NCBI GenBank assembly: GCA_032716605.1
Contig: CM064573.1
Location: 8,037,719-8,101,718 of the forward strand
Reading direction: 5' to 3'
DNA from: Paralithodes platypus
Lineage: Eukaryota > Arthropoda > Malacostraca > Decapoda > Lithodidae
DNA length: 64,000 nt
The position numbers and the translations under genes were made by a program. Below, one piece after another: positions 1 to 8,625 of this stretch (the first letter of the stretch is position 1; each line of letters starts with the position of its first letter). The notes under the pieces are model-generated. The model ran no database searches. It was given only the letters and a program-made list of their open reading frames with translations, and was not told the origin of the DNA.

Positions 1-445
1 TTTTCTCATCTTTATAATGGTGTTTATCAACTCAGTGACTAAGCTGACACCAGTCTCCCCTGAGGCTTTTATCATATCAGCGAAAATTTCAGAGCACCCT
101 GGAGCTTTACCGTCCTTCATTTTATTGATTGCGTCGCTCACTACAGCTGGTGCTATCAAAGGAGGGGGTCCAGATATTGTTTTTTCGATACTAAGCTGTT
201 CCTTATCCCATTCAAAATCTACATTTAGCAATCGTTCATAGTGTGCCTTCCATGCTTCTCTGATTTCATTTTCTGCATACACAATCTTCCCATTATCGTT
301 TCTAACAGTAACACACTGTTCACCTATAATATTCCTACTGTAATTTTTAACTCGCCTAGCTTCGTTGAAGATCCCATTGGGATTGTCAGTGTTACACACT
401 TGTTCGAGGACCAGGTCCTTAATGCCTTTTTTAGCATAAATAACA
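1..445 (-). mobile_element. LINE ORF fragment: segment leading into the reverse transcriptase, cut by window edge
   Basis: The minus strand is open for about 148 codons to position 1. It includes NEARRVKNYSRNIIGEQCVT, then AHYERLLNVDFEW and INKMKDGKAPGCSEIFADMI. The last block matches the 'KMK.GKA.G.D.I..EMLKA.GE' region at the start of the RT domain of RTE-like non-LTR retrotransposons. No stop is present, so the copy may be fairly young; the catalytic motifs lie outside the window. The fragment at 7862-8196 looks like the C-terminus of the same kind of element. Confidence 0.75.
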
Positions 446-808
446 GATATGCATACATGTCTAAGCCTTGTTCATTCAACCAAGCTTAAATAATGTACGA
501 ACCATATAGAACAATTGAACATAACCTAACTTAACATATTGAAATATAACTAAACAATTCCTTAGACTCCTTAGCACTGCATATTTTCTGACTGTGAATA
601 TTCTAGTTGACTTGCAGCCGTTTAGGATTGTGGTTGTGTTGGTCTCCTTCCGCCTCAACAAACTACACAGCCAAGTACTGCCCAATAACCTGATCCTCAG
701 AGGCGCTCTCTCTCTCGCTCTCTCTTTATCTCTCTCTCTCTCTCTCTGCATCTCCAATATTATACTCTCCACTCTCTCTACCTCAATCTCTCTCTAACTA
801 CCAATCTT

Positions 809-875
<67 letters not shown>

Positions 876-1103
876 AACTCTATATGTATGTTTATTTTAG
901 TCGTTTTGCGTGTGGATCTCTCTCTCACTCTCTCTCTGTTTTTCTATGCATCCCTATTTTCCTCCCCTGTGTGTTAGGTTTCTCTGCCTCTCTGTATTGT
1001 GTGTTTCTGTGTCTCTGTATGTCAACCGCTCCACACTGACCTCAGGAGTCTCTTAAATCTGAACAGCACAGAACAGGGAACGTGCTTATTGCAGTGTGTG
1101 TGT

Positions 1104-1134
<31 letters not shown>

Positions 1135-1180
1135 CGCGCGCGCGAGTGTGGTGCTGTACGTATACCACAGGTAGGTGAGA
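446..1180. other. Non-coding stretch with CT, TA and GT microsatellites
   Basis: It contains (CT)n at 703-746 and 811-838, (TA)n at 839-872, CT-rich sequence to about 940, an S4-exon shadow at 1041-1100 and alternating GT/GC at 1098-1144. No supported gene is seen elsewhere in it. Confidence 0.8.
1041..1100 (-). pseudogene. Partial second copy of the CNG S4 exon with intact donor
   Basis: The minus strand reads CNKHVPCSVLFRFKRLLR and ends CTCCTGAG|GTCAGTGTGG. This is the last 60 bp of the exon at 3528-3714 (CNKHVPCPVLVRFNRLLR) with three amino-acid changes and no stop. Upstream on the minus strand the homology is replaced by a (CA)n tract (GT on the plus strand, 1098-1150), so there is no acceptor. 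The donor matches the consensus better than the main exon does. It may be a relic of an ancient exon duplication or of an alternative S4 exon. Confidence 0.68.
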
Positions 1181-1189
1181 GAGATTATA

Positions 1190-1400
1190 GTATATTTTTT
1201 TCCAGCTGATATTAAATTCAATCCCTTAGCATATGATTTCTCGATTCTTAATTATATGATACTGCTATGTCTGTGCGTCATATTATTGCCAGGTTTTCAC
1301 AATTAACAACATATTATCCTACAAAATCTTCGTAATAGATGAGTAATCAGGATGGCGAGATAGCAATTTACCATCAACTGAAATAAAACAGAGTACAGTA
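1190..1400. mobile_element. MITE family H, copy 1
   Basis: The core reads agctgatattaaattcaatc through gtctgtgcgtcatattat to caatttaccatcaactgaaa, with terminal inverted repeats resembling CAGCTGA(C)GGTAAATT. Compare copies at 4066, 33684, 34336 and 41339. Confidence 0.65.
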
Positions 1401-1437
1401 GTACACACACACACATTCTACACTCTCTCTCTCTTTC

Positions 1438-2551
1438 AAAGGACCAATTCTTTTTCTAATTTACATCAACGACATAGATGAGGGTCTCACCTGTACAATC
1501 TCAAAATCTGCTGACGATAAAAAAATTGCAAATAGCGTACTCTCAAAAGATCAAGTTGACGATATGCAACACAATCTAGATAAATTGTCACATTGGGCCC
1601 AAATTTGGCAAATGAATTTCAATGCGGATAAATGTAAAGTACTACATATCGGATACCTAAATGAGAAAGCAAACTATTCGATGAATGGCACTCAGCTTAA
1701 GAATGTAAACAGAGAAACCGATCTGGGAGTAACAATATCGAGTAACCTAAAACCGAGTCAACAATGTTCAGAAGTTGTTAAGAAGGCAAACAAAATAATT
1801 GGCTTTATAGGCAGGTCATTTGAGCATAAATCCAAAGACGTTATCCTAACCCTTTACAATTCCTTAGTCCGCCCTCTTCTGGAATACTGCGTTCAATGCT
1901 GGTGCCCTTATTACAAAAAGACATAAACAAGCTAGAACGAGTTCAACGTAGAGTTACCAAAATGATACCTAGCCTAAAGAACAAACCATACGAAGAGCGT
2001 CTTTGAGAATTAAATCTATTTCCTTTAACCCAGCGCAGATTAAGAGGTGACTTAATTCAAGTGTTCAAAATCATCAAAGGCATCGACAATATGAACTGTA
2101 GTAAGTACTTCACTATCGACCAATCTAATTATATGCGGGGAAACGGTTGCAAAATTATTGGTAAATCTTTTAACTCACACGAATTTAAGAATTTCTTCTT
2201 CAATCGAGTTGTCAACTTGTGGAATGGGCTTCCCCGAGACGTTATAGACTGCAGCACCTTTGATTCATTTAAACTCCGCCTAGACAAATATCTCGCATCA
2301 AACCCGCGACTGACTGAGTTTGTAAATGAATAACTTTATTTTATCCTCCCCTCAGCAGTTACTAACCCATAAATTTATGTCCCCTACTAACTTCCTAGTC
2401 CTGCCACGGACATTAGTTCCAGGGCAGTAGTTCCCTTACCCACTCTAAACCACTGTTTGGACACTTGATCCTCAGTGTTTTGGAGGACAAGCAGCCTAGA
2501 AGGGTCACTATTACTGTTGTTGCTTGATTTCCTTTGTACTCCTTTGTACTA
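1438..2551 (+). mobile_element. 5'-truncated LINE (CT-associated family): RT motif C to 3' end
   Basis: Translation begins GPILFLIYINDIDEG, then SADDKKIANS where FADD is expected, so the catalytic box is altered. It continues through WAQIWQMNFNADKCKVLHIG and LTLYNSLVRPLLEYCVQ. A frameshift near 1925 and a TGA at about 2005 separate it from DINKLERVQRRVTKMIPS and the C-terminal VFKIIKGIDNMNCSKYFT and VVNLWNGLPRDVID parts. This layout (RT thumb and C-terminal domain with WNGLP) is typical of CR1/Jockey-group elements. The 3' UTR ends in repeats of tttgtactcc. The 5' break abuts a CT tract. It is a dead copy. Confidence 0.85.
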
Positions 2552-2603
2552 AAGTACAGTATAGCTGTATCATCCCCTACCCCACCCTCTCTCTCTCACT
2601 CTC

Positions 2604-3313
2604 ATAAATCCAAAGATGTAATCCTCACACTTTACAATTCCCTAGTCCGTCCTCTTCTGGAATATTGCGTTCAATCCTGGTGCCCCTACTACCAAAAATA
2701 TATTGATAAACTTGAACGAGTTCAACATAGAGTTACCAAAATGATACCTAATGTAAGAAACAAACCATACGAGGAGCGTCCTAGAGAATAAAGTTTACTT
2801 CCTTTAACCCAGTGCAGATTAAGAGGTGGCCTAATTCAAGTCTTCAAAATCATCAAAGGCATCGACAATATGAACTGTAATAAGTACTTTACGATCGACC
2901 AATCAAACTACACAAGGGGAAATGGTTGCAAAATTATTGGTAAATCTTTTAACTTGCACGAGTCTAAGAATGTCTTCAATCGAGTTGTGAACTTGTGGAA
3001 TGGGCTTCACGTTGATTCCTTTAAAAATCACCTAGACAAGCACCTCGCCTTAAACCCGCGACTGATTGCATTTGTAAATGAATTACCCTTTTCTCAGATA
3101 CATCGTGGTATGTTATTAACCCAAATTGTTTCCTATTAACATCTCCTAACCCTACCAAGGACATTGGTCTTAAGGCAGCGCTTCCCTTTCCAATTGTCCC
3201 TTACCCACTCTGAACCACTGTTGGACACTTTGAACAGCAGTGATTTAGAGGGCAAGCAAGCTCGAGGGGTCGGTAGACCTCTTGTTGCTTGACTTCCTTC
3301 GTACTCCTTTGTA
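2604..3313 (+). mobile_element. Second truncated copy of the CT-associated LINE
   Basis: It starts within the thumb region (HKSKDVILTLYNSLVRPLLE) directly after a CT-rich tract and ends after tcctttgta followed by (CT)n. A stop follows PYEERPRE, and a deletion shortens the WNGLP region to WNGLHVDSFKN. It is slightly more diverged than its upstream neighbour. Confidence 0.82.
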
Positions 3314-3326
3314 ATCTCTCTCTCTC

Positions 3327-3478
3327 TCAAGAGCCTGTTAAACCTAACGAGTACCAGACAGGGAACATGTTACTCACTCACACTCACTGTCTCTCTCTCT
3401 CTCTGAAGAGCCTAACGAGTACCGGACAGGGAATCTCTCTCTCTCTCTCTCACCCTAACGAGGACCGGACAGGGAATC
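3327..3478 (-). pseudogene. Three short, decaying S4-exon shadows separated by CT repeats
   Basis: Three successive fragments match the 3' end of the S4 exon just upstream on the plus axis. The fragment at 3327-3373 reads HVPCLVLVRFNRLLR without a stop; those at 3405-3434 and 3453-3478 keep only PCPVLVR. Each is bordered by (CT)n like the CT tract next to the true donor at 3528, so the unit that duplicated was exon end plus intronic CT repeat. Donor bases are lost (the first reads TTGAG then AGAG). Confidence 0.7.
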
Positions 3479-3527
3479 TCTCTCTCTCTCTCACTCTCAC
3501 ACTCTCTCTCTTTCTTTCTCCCCGTAC

Positions 3528-3714
3528 CTCAAGAGCCGGTTGAACCGGACGAGCACCGGACAGGGCACGTGTTTATTGCAGTGTGTGCCGGTAACGAGGT
3601 AGAGCAGGTCGGTGGGGAAGATGGAAGCCACGTCCAGCCGGAACTGCCAGGACCTCACGTAGTTCTTCCTCAACTTGGCGGGTTCCTTCACCATCAACCC
3701 CTGCTCCAAGTAAC
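3528..3714 (-). CDS. CNG channel exon: end of S2, S3 and start of S4
   Basis: This internal exon of a cyclic-nucleotide-gated cation channel is 187 bp long. The minus strand reads a ccctcag acceptor, then GT completing a glycine codon with the previous exon, then 61 codons, ending AG before a GTACGG donor. The peptide opens YLEQGLMVKEPAKLRKNY, the conserved S2-S3 linker of CNG alpha-type subunits, continues SWQFRLDVASIFPTDLLYL (S3), and ends VRFNRLLR, the beginning of the arginine-bearing S4 sensor. The family forms tetrameric channels in the plasma membrane that open on cGMP or cAMP binding, typically in sensory cells. Phases match the exon at 6140-6302 (ends phase 1; this one starts with two bases). 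The donor is weaker than that of the shadow copy at 1041-1100. The remaining exons (S5, pore, S6, ligand domain) would lie below position 1. Whether the whole gene is functional cannot be judged here. Confidence 0.88.
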
Positions 3715-3764
3715 CTGAGGGAGGGAGTTTTTACATTCAATATCTGACATAAGATATAGGTTTA

Positions 3765-3965
3765 TAAGGAAAATAGCCGATTCCTCCTAAACTTAAAGGC
3801 TCGCTCTCGCTTGCCAGAAAAAAATTGACACCTAAATGGTATGAAAGGTCCTAATATTGACAGAGAAAAGGTGTGAAAGGTCTTAAAATGTCTAGACTAA
3901 TGGAAGAATGTCTTAAAATCTCAAAATAGGATTAAACCTGAAGGATAAGGGAGTCCAGAACAATC
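3765..3965 (-). mobile_element. MITE family A, truncated copy
   Basis: This copy is recognisable from ggctcgct(c)tcgcttgccag, gacacctaaatgg and the repeated ggtcttaaaat blocks. Both ends are eroded and there is no TTAA. Confidence 0.6.
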
Positions 3966-4065
3966 TAACCATCCTTCCTTAAGTTCTGAAAACGGAATAT
4001 GTTGGTCTCGAATTAATATTCAGCTCAATACTATATGTGTTGTTATTCTCTCAGAATATTCAAAC

Positions 4066-4270
4066 TCGGTATATTTTCAGCTGATGATAAATCGAATCCC
4101 TTACCAGCTAATTTCTCGATACTTAATGGACAAATATATAGCTACTATGTCTGTGCATCATATTAAGACCAGGTTTACATAATTAGTACCATATTTCATT
4201 ACAAATTCTGAGAGAAATCTTGATATGAAGTTTGCAATTTACCGTCAGCTGAAATGAAACAGTATAGTCA
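4066..4270. mobile_element. MITE family H, copy 2
   Basis: Its inverted ends are tcagctgatgataaatcgaa at the left and aatttaccgtcagctgaaat then gaaacagtatagt at the right. It is the best-preserved right end of this family in the window. Confidence 0.7.
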
Positions 4271-4331
4271 ACACGTATACAGTAGTTTATGAGCCAGGGT
4301 GAATATCGGTACACTTGGATGCCATAGCCTC

Positions 4332-4545
4332 TATAGTCTATTCGCTGTAAGTAGGCGAGAAATCATTACCTCTATCCTCTGTAACTCAAAAATGGCTAGA
4401 GCAAATTGGCTGTAAATTTCCACATCTATTCCTTGACTGACTCTTCCCAAATGATAGAAATATTAGCTCGATTACTCTAGTCGTTTTTGAGTTACAGAGG
4501 TTAGAGGTCATGATTTCTCGCCTACTTACAGCGAATAGACTATAG
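4332..4545. mobile_element. MITE family J: long hairpin with about 60 bp inverted ends
   Basis: The left arm tagtctattcgctgtaagta continues ggcgagaaatcat...ctctgtaactcaaaaa and is matched by the right arm tttttgagttacagagg...atgatttctcgcc and tacttacagcgaatagacta. The ends are flanked by TA, consistent with a Tc1/mariner-type non-autonomous element. The internal 90 bp is unique. Confidence 0.75.
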
Positions 4546-4574
4546 CCCACTCAAGAATACGTGGATCCCCTACG

Positions 4575-4700
4575 TCTTGATAGCGTAATGGTTAGTGCAC
4601 TGAATTTCGGTGTGAGTATCCTAGGTTCGAATCCTTGGAGTGCCACATGTATTCATTAGTTTCAATTATTTCATTAATTAGGTTTATTTGAAAGTTATTT
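4575..4700 (+). mobile_element. tRNA-derived SINE, copy 1
   Basis: A tRNA-like head contains an A-box-like TAGCGTAATGGTTAG and a perfect B box GGTTCGAATCC at 4624-4634, followed by tggagtgccacatgtatt and an AT-rich tail with ttcattaatta. Related copies lie at 34976 and 47350 (minus). The cloverleaf is incomplete, so it is not a working tRNA gene. Confidence 0.75.
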
Positions 4701-4974
4701 GGTGGGTTGGTGATAATATGAATGTATGCAATTATAACTGCCTTAATTGATTTTTGGGTAGAACTTGCTTTTCAGAAAATAGTATATGTTCTTTCGTAAT
4801 TGATTTATAGACAATATTATTCATAAATTAGTTTCCAGAGAGATACTTACATAATTAGAAATAGGTGCAGTCCACTAATATTTATGGGTGGGCTACATGT
4901 GGCATCCGAATGTAGGCTACCACAAAAGAGTGATTTTAGCTACAATGATAATCTACAAGGCAGCTTTCTTATTG

Positions 4975-5312
4975 TTAAGGGGAGATTTCCACTTGAGGGA
5001 TTTTTTTTCTTTACCCCTTTCTCCCTCATGTTTAGCCCCATTGCTTTTGAGATTTTAAGACGTTCGCCCCATTAGTTTGGCGATTTTAAGAACTTTCACC
5101 CCATTTATGTAACTTTTAAGACCTGTCGTCCCATTTAGGTGTCGATTTTTTCCTGGCGAGCAATAGCGAGCCTGTAATTTAAGAGGAACCGGCCTTTGGC
5201 CGGAATTTTTTTCTACCGAAATATGTACAAATTTATCTTGAAAGGGGGTCAAGGGGGTGTAATTTCAAGCTTGATGGAAGTCTAGGAAACACACTAAAAA
5301 CCTCCCCTTTAA
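4975..5312 (+). mobile_element. MITE family A, full-length
   Basis: It begins TTAAGGGGAGATTTCCAC and ends AAACCTCCCC plus TTTAA. Inside are the shared core GGCGAGCAATAGCGAGCC, a 6-bp stem with a short loop at ccggccttTggccgg and the acc(g)aaaTATGTAC arm. Confidence 0.85.
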
Positions 5313-5575
5313 TTAAGGATAGGTTATTTCGACGTGATGACCTGTGTCACTGAGACCAAAATTAGCGTATTAACATTTTATTGGATAATGTGTTGAAAAT
5401 TATATCCCTTGGAACGGTTATGATTTGGGTAACTTCGGGTTTTAGCCAGTCAATTAACCCTTTAAGGATCATGACGAATTTTGACAGTATATTCTGGCTA
5501 TCATTAGACGATTATATACAATTCAGGAAGGATCTCTAGCAATTGTAAGGGTAGAAAGTATCTCAATCAACTCTT

Positions 5576-5818
5576 TTAACCCTCTCCGACATATGACGCA
5601 ATTTTGAGCCTATTGGGGATACTGTAAACAGTTTAAAGCTTTGTTACCATCAGGGGTATTTAGAAACCTTTAGTTTAGTTACTTCAACCTCTGCAGTTGT
5701 CTTTGAGTTAGCTGTGGGCAGAAAACTAATTTTGGAGAGGTAATTATAAGAGTGAGAGAACTCTATTTCTTATTGCTAACCTGGCAACCTCTGCGTCATA
5801 AATGCGTGAAAGGGTTAA
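5576..5818. mobile_element. MITE family G, inserted in F
   Basis: The element is bounded by TTAA. The ends are TTAACCCTCTCCGACATATG and ...TGCGTCATAAATGCG, TGAAAGGGTTAA. It is the reverse of the copy at 11576-11800, with which it shares gagcctattggggata and ctatttcttattgctaa. Confidence 0.75.
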
Positions 5819-5892
5819 CTACCACAGAACCTTCCTTAGGTGAATAAAATGGTCTAAATATAGCCAGAACAATATATAATCAACGTCGATGG

Positions 5893-6105
5893 TACAGTCG
5901 CGCTAATAAGTGATGTCCCGGCACCAATTGTTTTGATCAATAACTGGTATCAGCAATATTTACACATGATTTCTTATTTTTGAGTGAGATATACCGACAT
6001 TTTCCTACACTTACCCACCCTATTCAACATCTGACAGACATAAATACAGCACAGAGCGAGCCAAACGTAATGACAGCTGGCACATGACTTATTAGCGCGA
6101 CCGTA
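5893..6105. mobile_element. MITE family D, 35 bp from the CNG S2 donor
   Basis: The terminal inverted repeats are CAGTCGCGCTAATAAGT and ACTTATTAGCGCGACCG, each flanked by TA. This is the signature of a non-autonomous Tc1/mariner-type element. It sits in F, just downstream of the S1-S2 exon. Confidence 0.8.
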
Positions 6106-6139
6106 CAGAAGGGGGAAATATACAAAAGTGAATACCAAC

Positions 6140-6302
6140 CTTCGTGGGCCCTGATGAGCATATCGACGACATAGATGGAATCACATATGTAGTCCAGGGA
6201 GAGCCATAGAGGGGGGCTGAGGTTGTGTAGCTCCCAGAACACCGCCCGACCTATGATCATCACCCAGTTGTACAGTAGGGCAGCTGTCATCACCCATAAC
6301 CA
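6140..6302 (-). CDS. CNG channel exon: S1 and S2
   Basis: This 163 bp exon follows a tttgtttcag acceptor and ends GAAG before GTTGGT. It reads 54 codons plus one base. WLWVMTAALLYNWVMI is S1, GRAVFWELHNLSPPLW is the S1-S2 loop, and LDYICDSIYVVDMLIRAHE is S2 with the acidic residues usual for this family. The translation joins without a stop to YLEQGLMVKE in the exon at 3528-3714, exactly as in known CNG subunits, so the splice sites are probably right. The intron below it (6139 to 3715) carries a nest of MITEs starting only 35 bp from the donor. The upstream intron is filled with partial copies of the first 25-65 bp of this exon plus its acceptor. It most resembles alpha-type subunits; HCN or EAG channels fit less well because of the LEQGL/KLRKNY linker. 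Confidence 0.9.
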
Positions 6303-6339
6303 CTGAAACAAAGGAAGGGAGATGAATATATGTTTTCTG

Positions 6340-6455
6340 TTGTGTTGTCCCTATTCTGGCTCTGTCTTGAGTTCCCCCCCCCACCCCAAAAAAAAACAAA
6401 AAAACAAAAAAAAAAAAGGAAAAGAGGGGATTGGGCCTGAGTACATAAAATAGAA
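6340..6455 (-). repeat. Dispersed repeat K with poly-C/poly-A core
   Basis: It contains ttgtgttgtccctattctgg, ctctgtcttgagttcc, a homopolymeric C then A tract, and ggggattgggcctgag. The reverse complement recurs at 56540-56670. Confidence 0.65.
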
Positions 6456-6471
6456 TAAAATAGAGAAAATA

Positions 6472-6520
6472 GTAGCTGTCATTACACATAGCCACTGAAA
6501 TCAAGGAACGGAGGTGATAT
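6472..6520 (-). pseudogene. Shadow of the S1-exon acceptor region
   Basis: The minus strand repeats the acceptor and first codons of the S1 exon: ...tttcag then TGGCTATGTGTAATG (WLCVM). The intronic part of the match extends into the purine-rich stretch (ggaggtgatatatg) seen next to the real exon. Confidence 0.6.
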
Positions 6521-6537
6521 ATGAAAATGAGAGAAGA

Positions 6538-6742
6538 GTAGCTGTTGTTGTTGTTGTTGTTGTTTTTCCTCAGGCTGCCTGGCCGAACAGCCCCAAGGCC
6601 CCGAGCAAGGCCAAGGCCATAACCGAGCGCCCCAACAGAACCCTCCCTGCCTATCACAATAAAGCCTGGGTGACCGAAGCCACTCCATGGCGGGGAGCTG
6701 AGGAGGGTGCAGAAACACCCGGGAACCAAAGCCCCACCTAGA
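6538..6742 (-). mobile_element. Probable retroposon 3' end with (CAA)n tail
   Basis: The plus strand has (TTG)n at 6542-6565, then tttttcctcaggctgcctgg and a GC-rich 170 bp body. Read on the minus strand it looks like the end of a retroposed element with a CAA tail, inserted between S1-exon shadows. The family is not recognised. Confidence 0.4.
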
Positions 6743-6795
6743 GTAGCTGTCATCACACATAGCTACTGAAACAAAAGAGGTGAGGTGAATATAAA
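6742..6795 (-). pseudogene. Shadow of the S1-exon acceptor region, second
   Basis: It carries the motif ctgtcatcacacatagctac followed by tgaaacaaaagagg, equivalent to an acceptor plus the WLCVMTA codons on the minus strand. It is separated from the previous shadow by a (TTG)n-bordered insertion. Confidence 0.6.
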
Positions 6796-6799
6796 AGCC

Positions 6800-6890
6800 C
6801 AACCTATGATCATCACCCACTTGTACAGAAGGGCAGCTATCATCACACATAGCCACTGAAACAAAGGAAGGGAGATGCATATATGAAAGT
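6800..6890 (-). pseudogene. Longest S1-exon shadow, open for about 20 codons
   Basis: On the minus strand a tttgtttcag acceptor is followed by WLCVMIAALLYKWVMIIGW, the first 20 codons of the S1 exon with four substitutions (W3C, T6I, N12K, R19W). The match then stops. The intronic flank ggaagggagatgcatatatg also matches the true exon's flank, showing that the duplicated unit straddled the acceptor. Confidence 0.7.
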
Positions 6891-6897
6891 GAGGGGA

Positions 6898-6945
6898 GTC
6901 AGTCAGTCAGTAGCCAGCCCTTACTCCCACAAGGGGTAGGGACAG
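6898..6945 (+). repeat. Dispersed repeat L that seeds a minisatellite
   Basis: The cagtcagtcagtagccagcc and cttactcccacaaggggtag blocks are shared with 24330-24375. In both places a tandem array begins right after the repeat. Confidence 0.65.
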
Positions 6946-7762
6946 TAAGAGAAAGTAAGAGGGGTAGAGAGAGTAAGAAACTAAGAGAAAGTAAGAGGGG
7001 TAGGGACAATAAGAGAAAGTAAGAGGGTTAGGGACAGTAAGAGAAAGTAAGAGGGGTAGAGAGAGTAAGAGAAAGTAAGAGGGGTAGAGAAAGTAAGAGG
7101 GGTAGAGAGAGTAAGAGGGGTAGAGAGAGTAAGAGGGGTAGAGAGAGTAAGAGGGGTAGAGAGAGTAAGAGAAAGTAAGAGGGGTAGAGAGAGTAAGAGA
7201 AAGTAAGAGGGGTAGAGAGAGTAAGAGGGGTAGAGAGGGTAAGAGAAAGTAAGAGGGGTAGAGAGAGTAAGAGAAAGTAAGAGGGGTAGAGAGAGTAAGA
7301 GAAAGTAAGAGGGGTAGAGAGAGTAAGAGAAAGTAAGAGGGGTAGAGAGAGTAAGATAAAGTAAGAGGGGTAGAGAAAGTAAGAGGGGTAGAGAGAGTAA
7401 GAGAAAATAAGAGGGGTAGAGAGAGTAAGATAAAGTAAGAGGGGTAGAGAAAGTAAGAGGGGTAGAGAGAGTAAGATAAAGTAAGAGGGGTAGAGAGAGT
7501 AAGATAAAGTAAGAGGGGTAGAGAAAGTAAGAGGGGTAGAGAGAGTAAGAGGGGTAGAGAGAGTAAGATAAAGTAAGAGGGGTAGAGAGAGTAAGATAAA
7601 GTAAGAGAGGTAGAGAGAGTAAGATAAAGTAAGAGGGGTAGAGAAAGTAAGAGGGGTAGAGAGAGTAAGATAAAGTAAGAGGGGTAGAGAGAGTAAGATA
7701 AAGTAAGAGGGGTAGAGAAAGTAAGGAAGTAAGAGGGGTAGGAAAAGTAAGAGAATATAACT
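6940..7762. repeat. GA-rich minisatellite, 18 and 10 bp sub-units
   Basis: Variable strings of 'ggggtagagagagtaaga' and 'gaaagtaaga' (or gataaagtaaga) alternate. The array grows out of the 'ggggtagggacagtaag' end of repeat L. The stop-free minus-strand reading (LSTPLTLSYSLYP...) is a repeat artefact. Confidence 0.9.
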
Positions 7763-7773
7763 AATAAAACACC

Positions 7774-7822
7774 AAATGACCATCACCCAGTTGTACAGAA
7801 GAGCAGCTGTCATCACACATAA
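7774..7822 (-). pseudogene. S1-exon shadow beside the GA minisatellite
   Basis: The plus strand reads catcacccagttgtacagaa then gagcagctgtcatcacacat, matching codons 4-15 of the S1 exon on the minus strand. The acceptor has been replaced by a (CATA)n tract. Confidence 0.6.
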
Positions 7823-7861
7823 CATACATACATACATACATACACACATAACAATTTTAAG

Positions 7862-8196
7862 ACTGAGTGCTCCACACATACGTGCAGTTTCAGTCTCTTG
7901 TCCTAATGGCGGCGTTCCAGGCAACCCTGTTAAGGGCTGCTTCACTTGTCAAGTTTTTGGATTTGAGATCGGCACGTATAGTCCGATCCCAGGTCTTCCT
8001 CGGTCCACCCCTTGGTGTAGCTCCCTCCACAATCACAGACCTGAATTTTTTCACCCAATTTTGTTCATTCATTCTCTCCACATGTCCATACCATCCCAGT
8101 AACTACTTGTACGCATCACATCGCTAATACTCTTTATACCTAAACGTCTCCTCAGCTCAACATTTGTTATTCTATCCTGCAGCCTGGCCCCACACA
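7862..8196 (-). mobile_element. LINE C-terminal fragment
   Basis: The minus-strand translation contains LCGARLQDRITNVELRRRLG, then WDGMDMWREMNEQNWVKK and PRGGPRKTWDRTIRADLK. It matches the C-terminal tail of many RTE-like elements ('ELRRR.GI..I..V...RLRW.GHV..' and 'GRPRKTW'). The frame changes once near 8080. It lies in the CNG intron between S1-exon shadows. Confidence 0.75.
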
Positions 8197-8352
8197 ACAA
8201 ACAAAGGAAGGGAGATGAACATATGAAAGTGAGAAAAGAGTTGCTGTCATCACACATAACCACTGAAACAAAGGAATGAAGATGAATATATGAAAGTGAG
8301 AAAAGAGTTGCTGTCATCACCCATAGCTACTGAAACAAAGGAAGGGAGATGA
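8197..8352 (-). pseudogene. Three tandem S1 acceptor shadows
   Basis: Three tandem pieces each carry the block 'aaacaaaggaa(g/t)g(g)aagatgaatatatg' and a gctgtcatcac(a/c)catag block. On the minus strand each gives an acceptor plus WL(W/C)VMTA. The spacing of about 67 bp and near identity indicate recent tandem duplication. Confidence 0.6.
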
Positions 8353-8354
8353 TA

Positions 8355-8450
8355 AACTCACGAGTCATTCACGAGTAGTTTACGAGTCAGTAGGAATCAC
8401 TACGAGCCACAACGAGTTACTACGAGTCACTGAGAGTTGTCGGACTCGCG
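8355..8450. repeat. Short degenerate repeat of acgagt(t/c)a(c/t)t
   Basis: About eight imperfect 10-12 bp units (cacgagtcatt, tacgagtcact and similar) form this repeat. It lies in the intron below the partial pre-S1 exon copy. Confidence 0.6.
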
Positions 8451-8530
8451 GTCAACATTTACTGGGTAATTATTGATATCCTAACTTACTAATTCCCCTT
8501 ATACCACACTTTCTCCTCCGCCATACTCAC

Positions 8531-8625
8531 CTTATAGTGCGCGGGTTTGGATGTATCAATAAAGAAGTATCCCATAAGGATCCCACAGCAGAAGGTATGG
8601 GTGGTATCGTCCGCTTCCTTTACCT
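8531..8625 (-). pseudogene. Partial second copy of the CNG pre-S1 exon, open frame and strong donor
   Basis: The minus strand repeats the last 32 codons of the 8884-9063 exon with changes: V to I, S to M and A to F in the segment GILMGYFFIDTSKPAHYK, plus synonymous third-base changes in KVKEAD. It ends TATAAG|GTGAGTATGG, a better donor than that of the main exon. The 5' half and any acceptor are missing: the copy runs straight into a truncated family A MITE at 8626. It could be the remains of a mutually exclusive exon or a decayed tandem duplication. No pyrimidine-rich acceptor is visible upstream, so I call it a pseudo-exon with reservation. Confidence 0.7.

Larger units (their letters stand above)
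5454..6116. mobile_element. MITE family F copy, split by nested G and D elements
   Basis: The left end ttaacccttt and the block attctggctatcattagacg are separated by element G (5576-5818) from the right part (ccttccttaggtgaataaaa, cgtcgatggtac). Element D (5893-6105) then interrupts the terminal ggtacagaaggg. The insertion order is therefore F first, then G and D. Confidence 0.7.

Noticed and set aside
4575..4650. Possible functional tRNA gene
   Set aside because: The A and B boxes are present but the acceptor and anticodon stems do not form a good cloverleaf, and the same unit with the same tail occurs twice more, so it is a SINE.
6514..6741. 75-codon plus-strand frame rich in Pro/Ala
   Set aside because: It lies in a GC-rich retroposon-like insert bordered by (TTG)n; the start is within the simple repeat.
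7028..7945. 305-codon Leu/Ser/Tyr-rich minus-strand frame resembling a membrane protein
   Set aside because: It is the translated GA minisatellite; hydrophobicity comes from the CT-rich complement, not from a gene.
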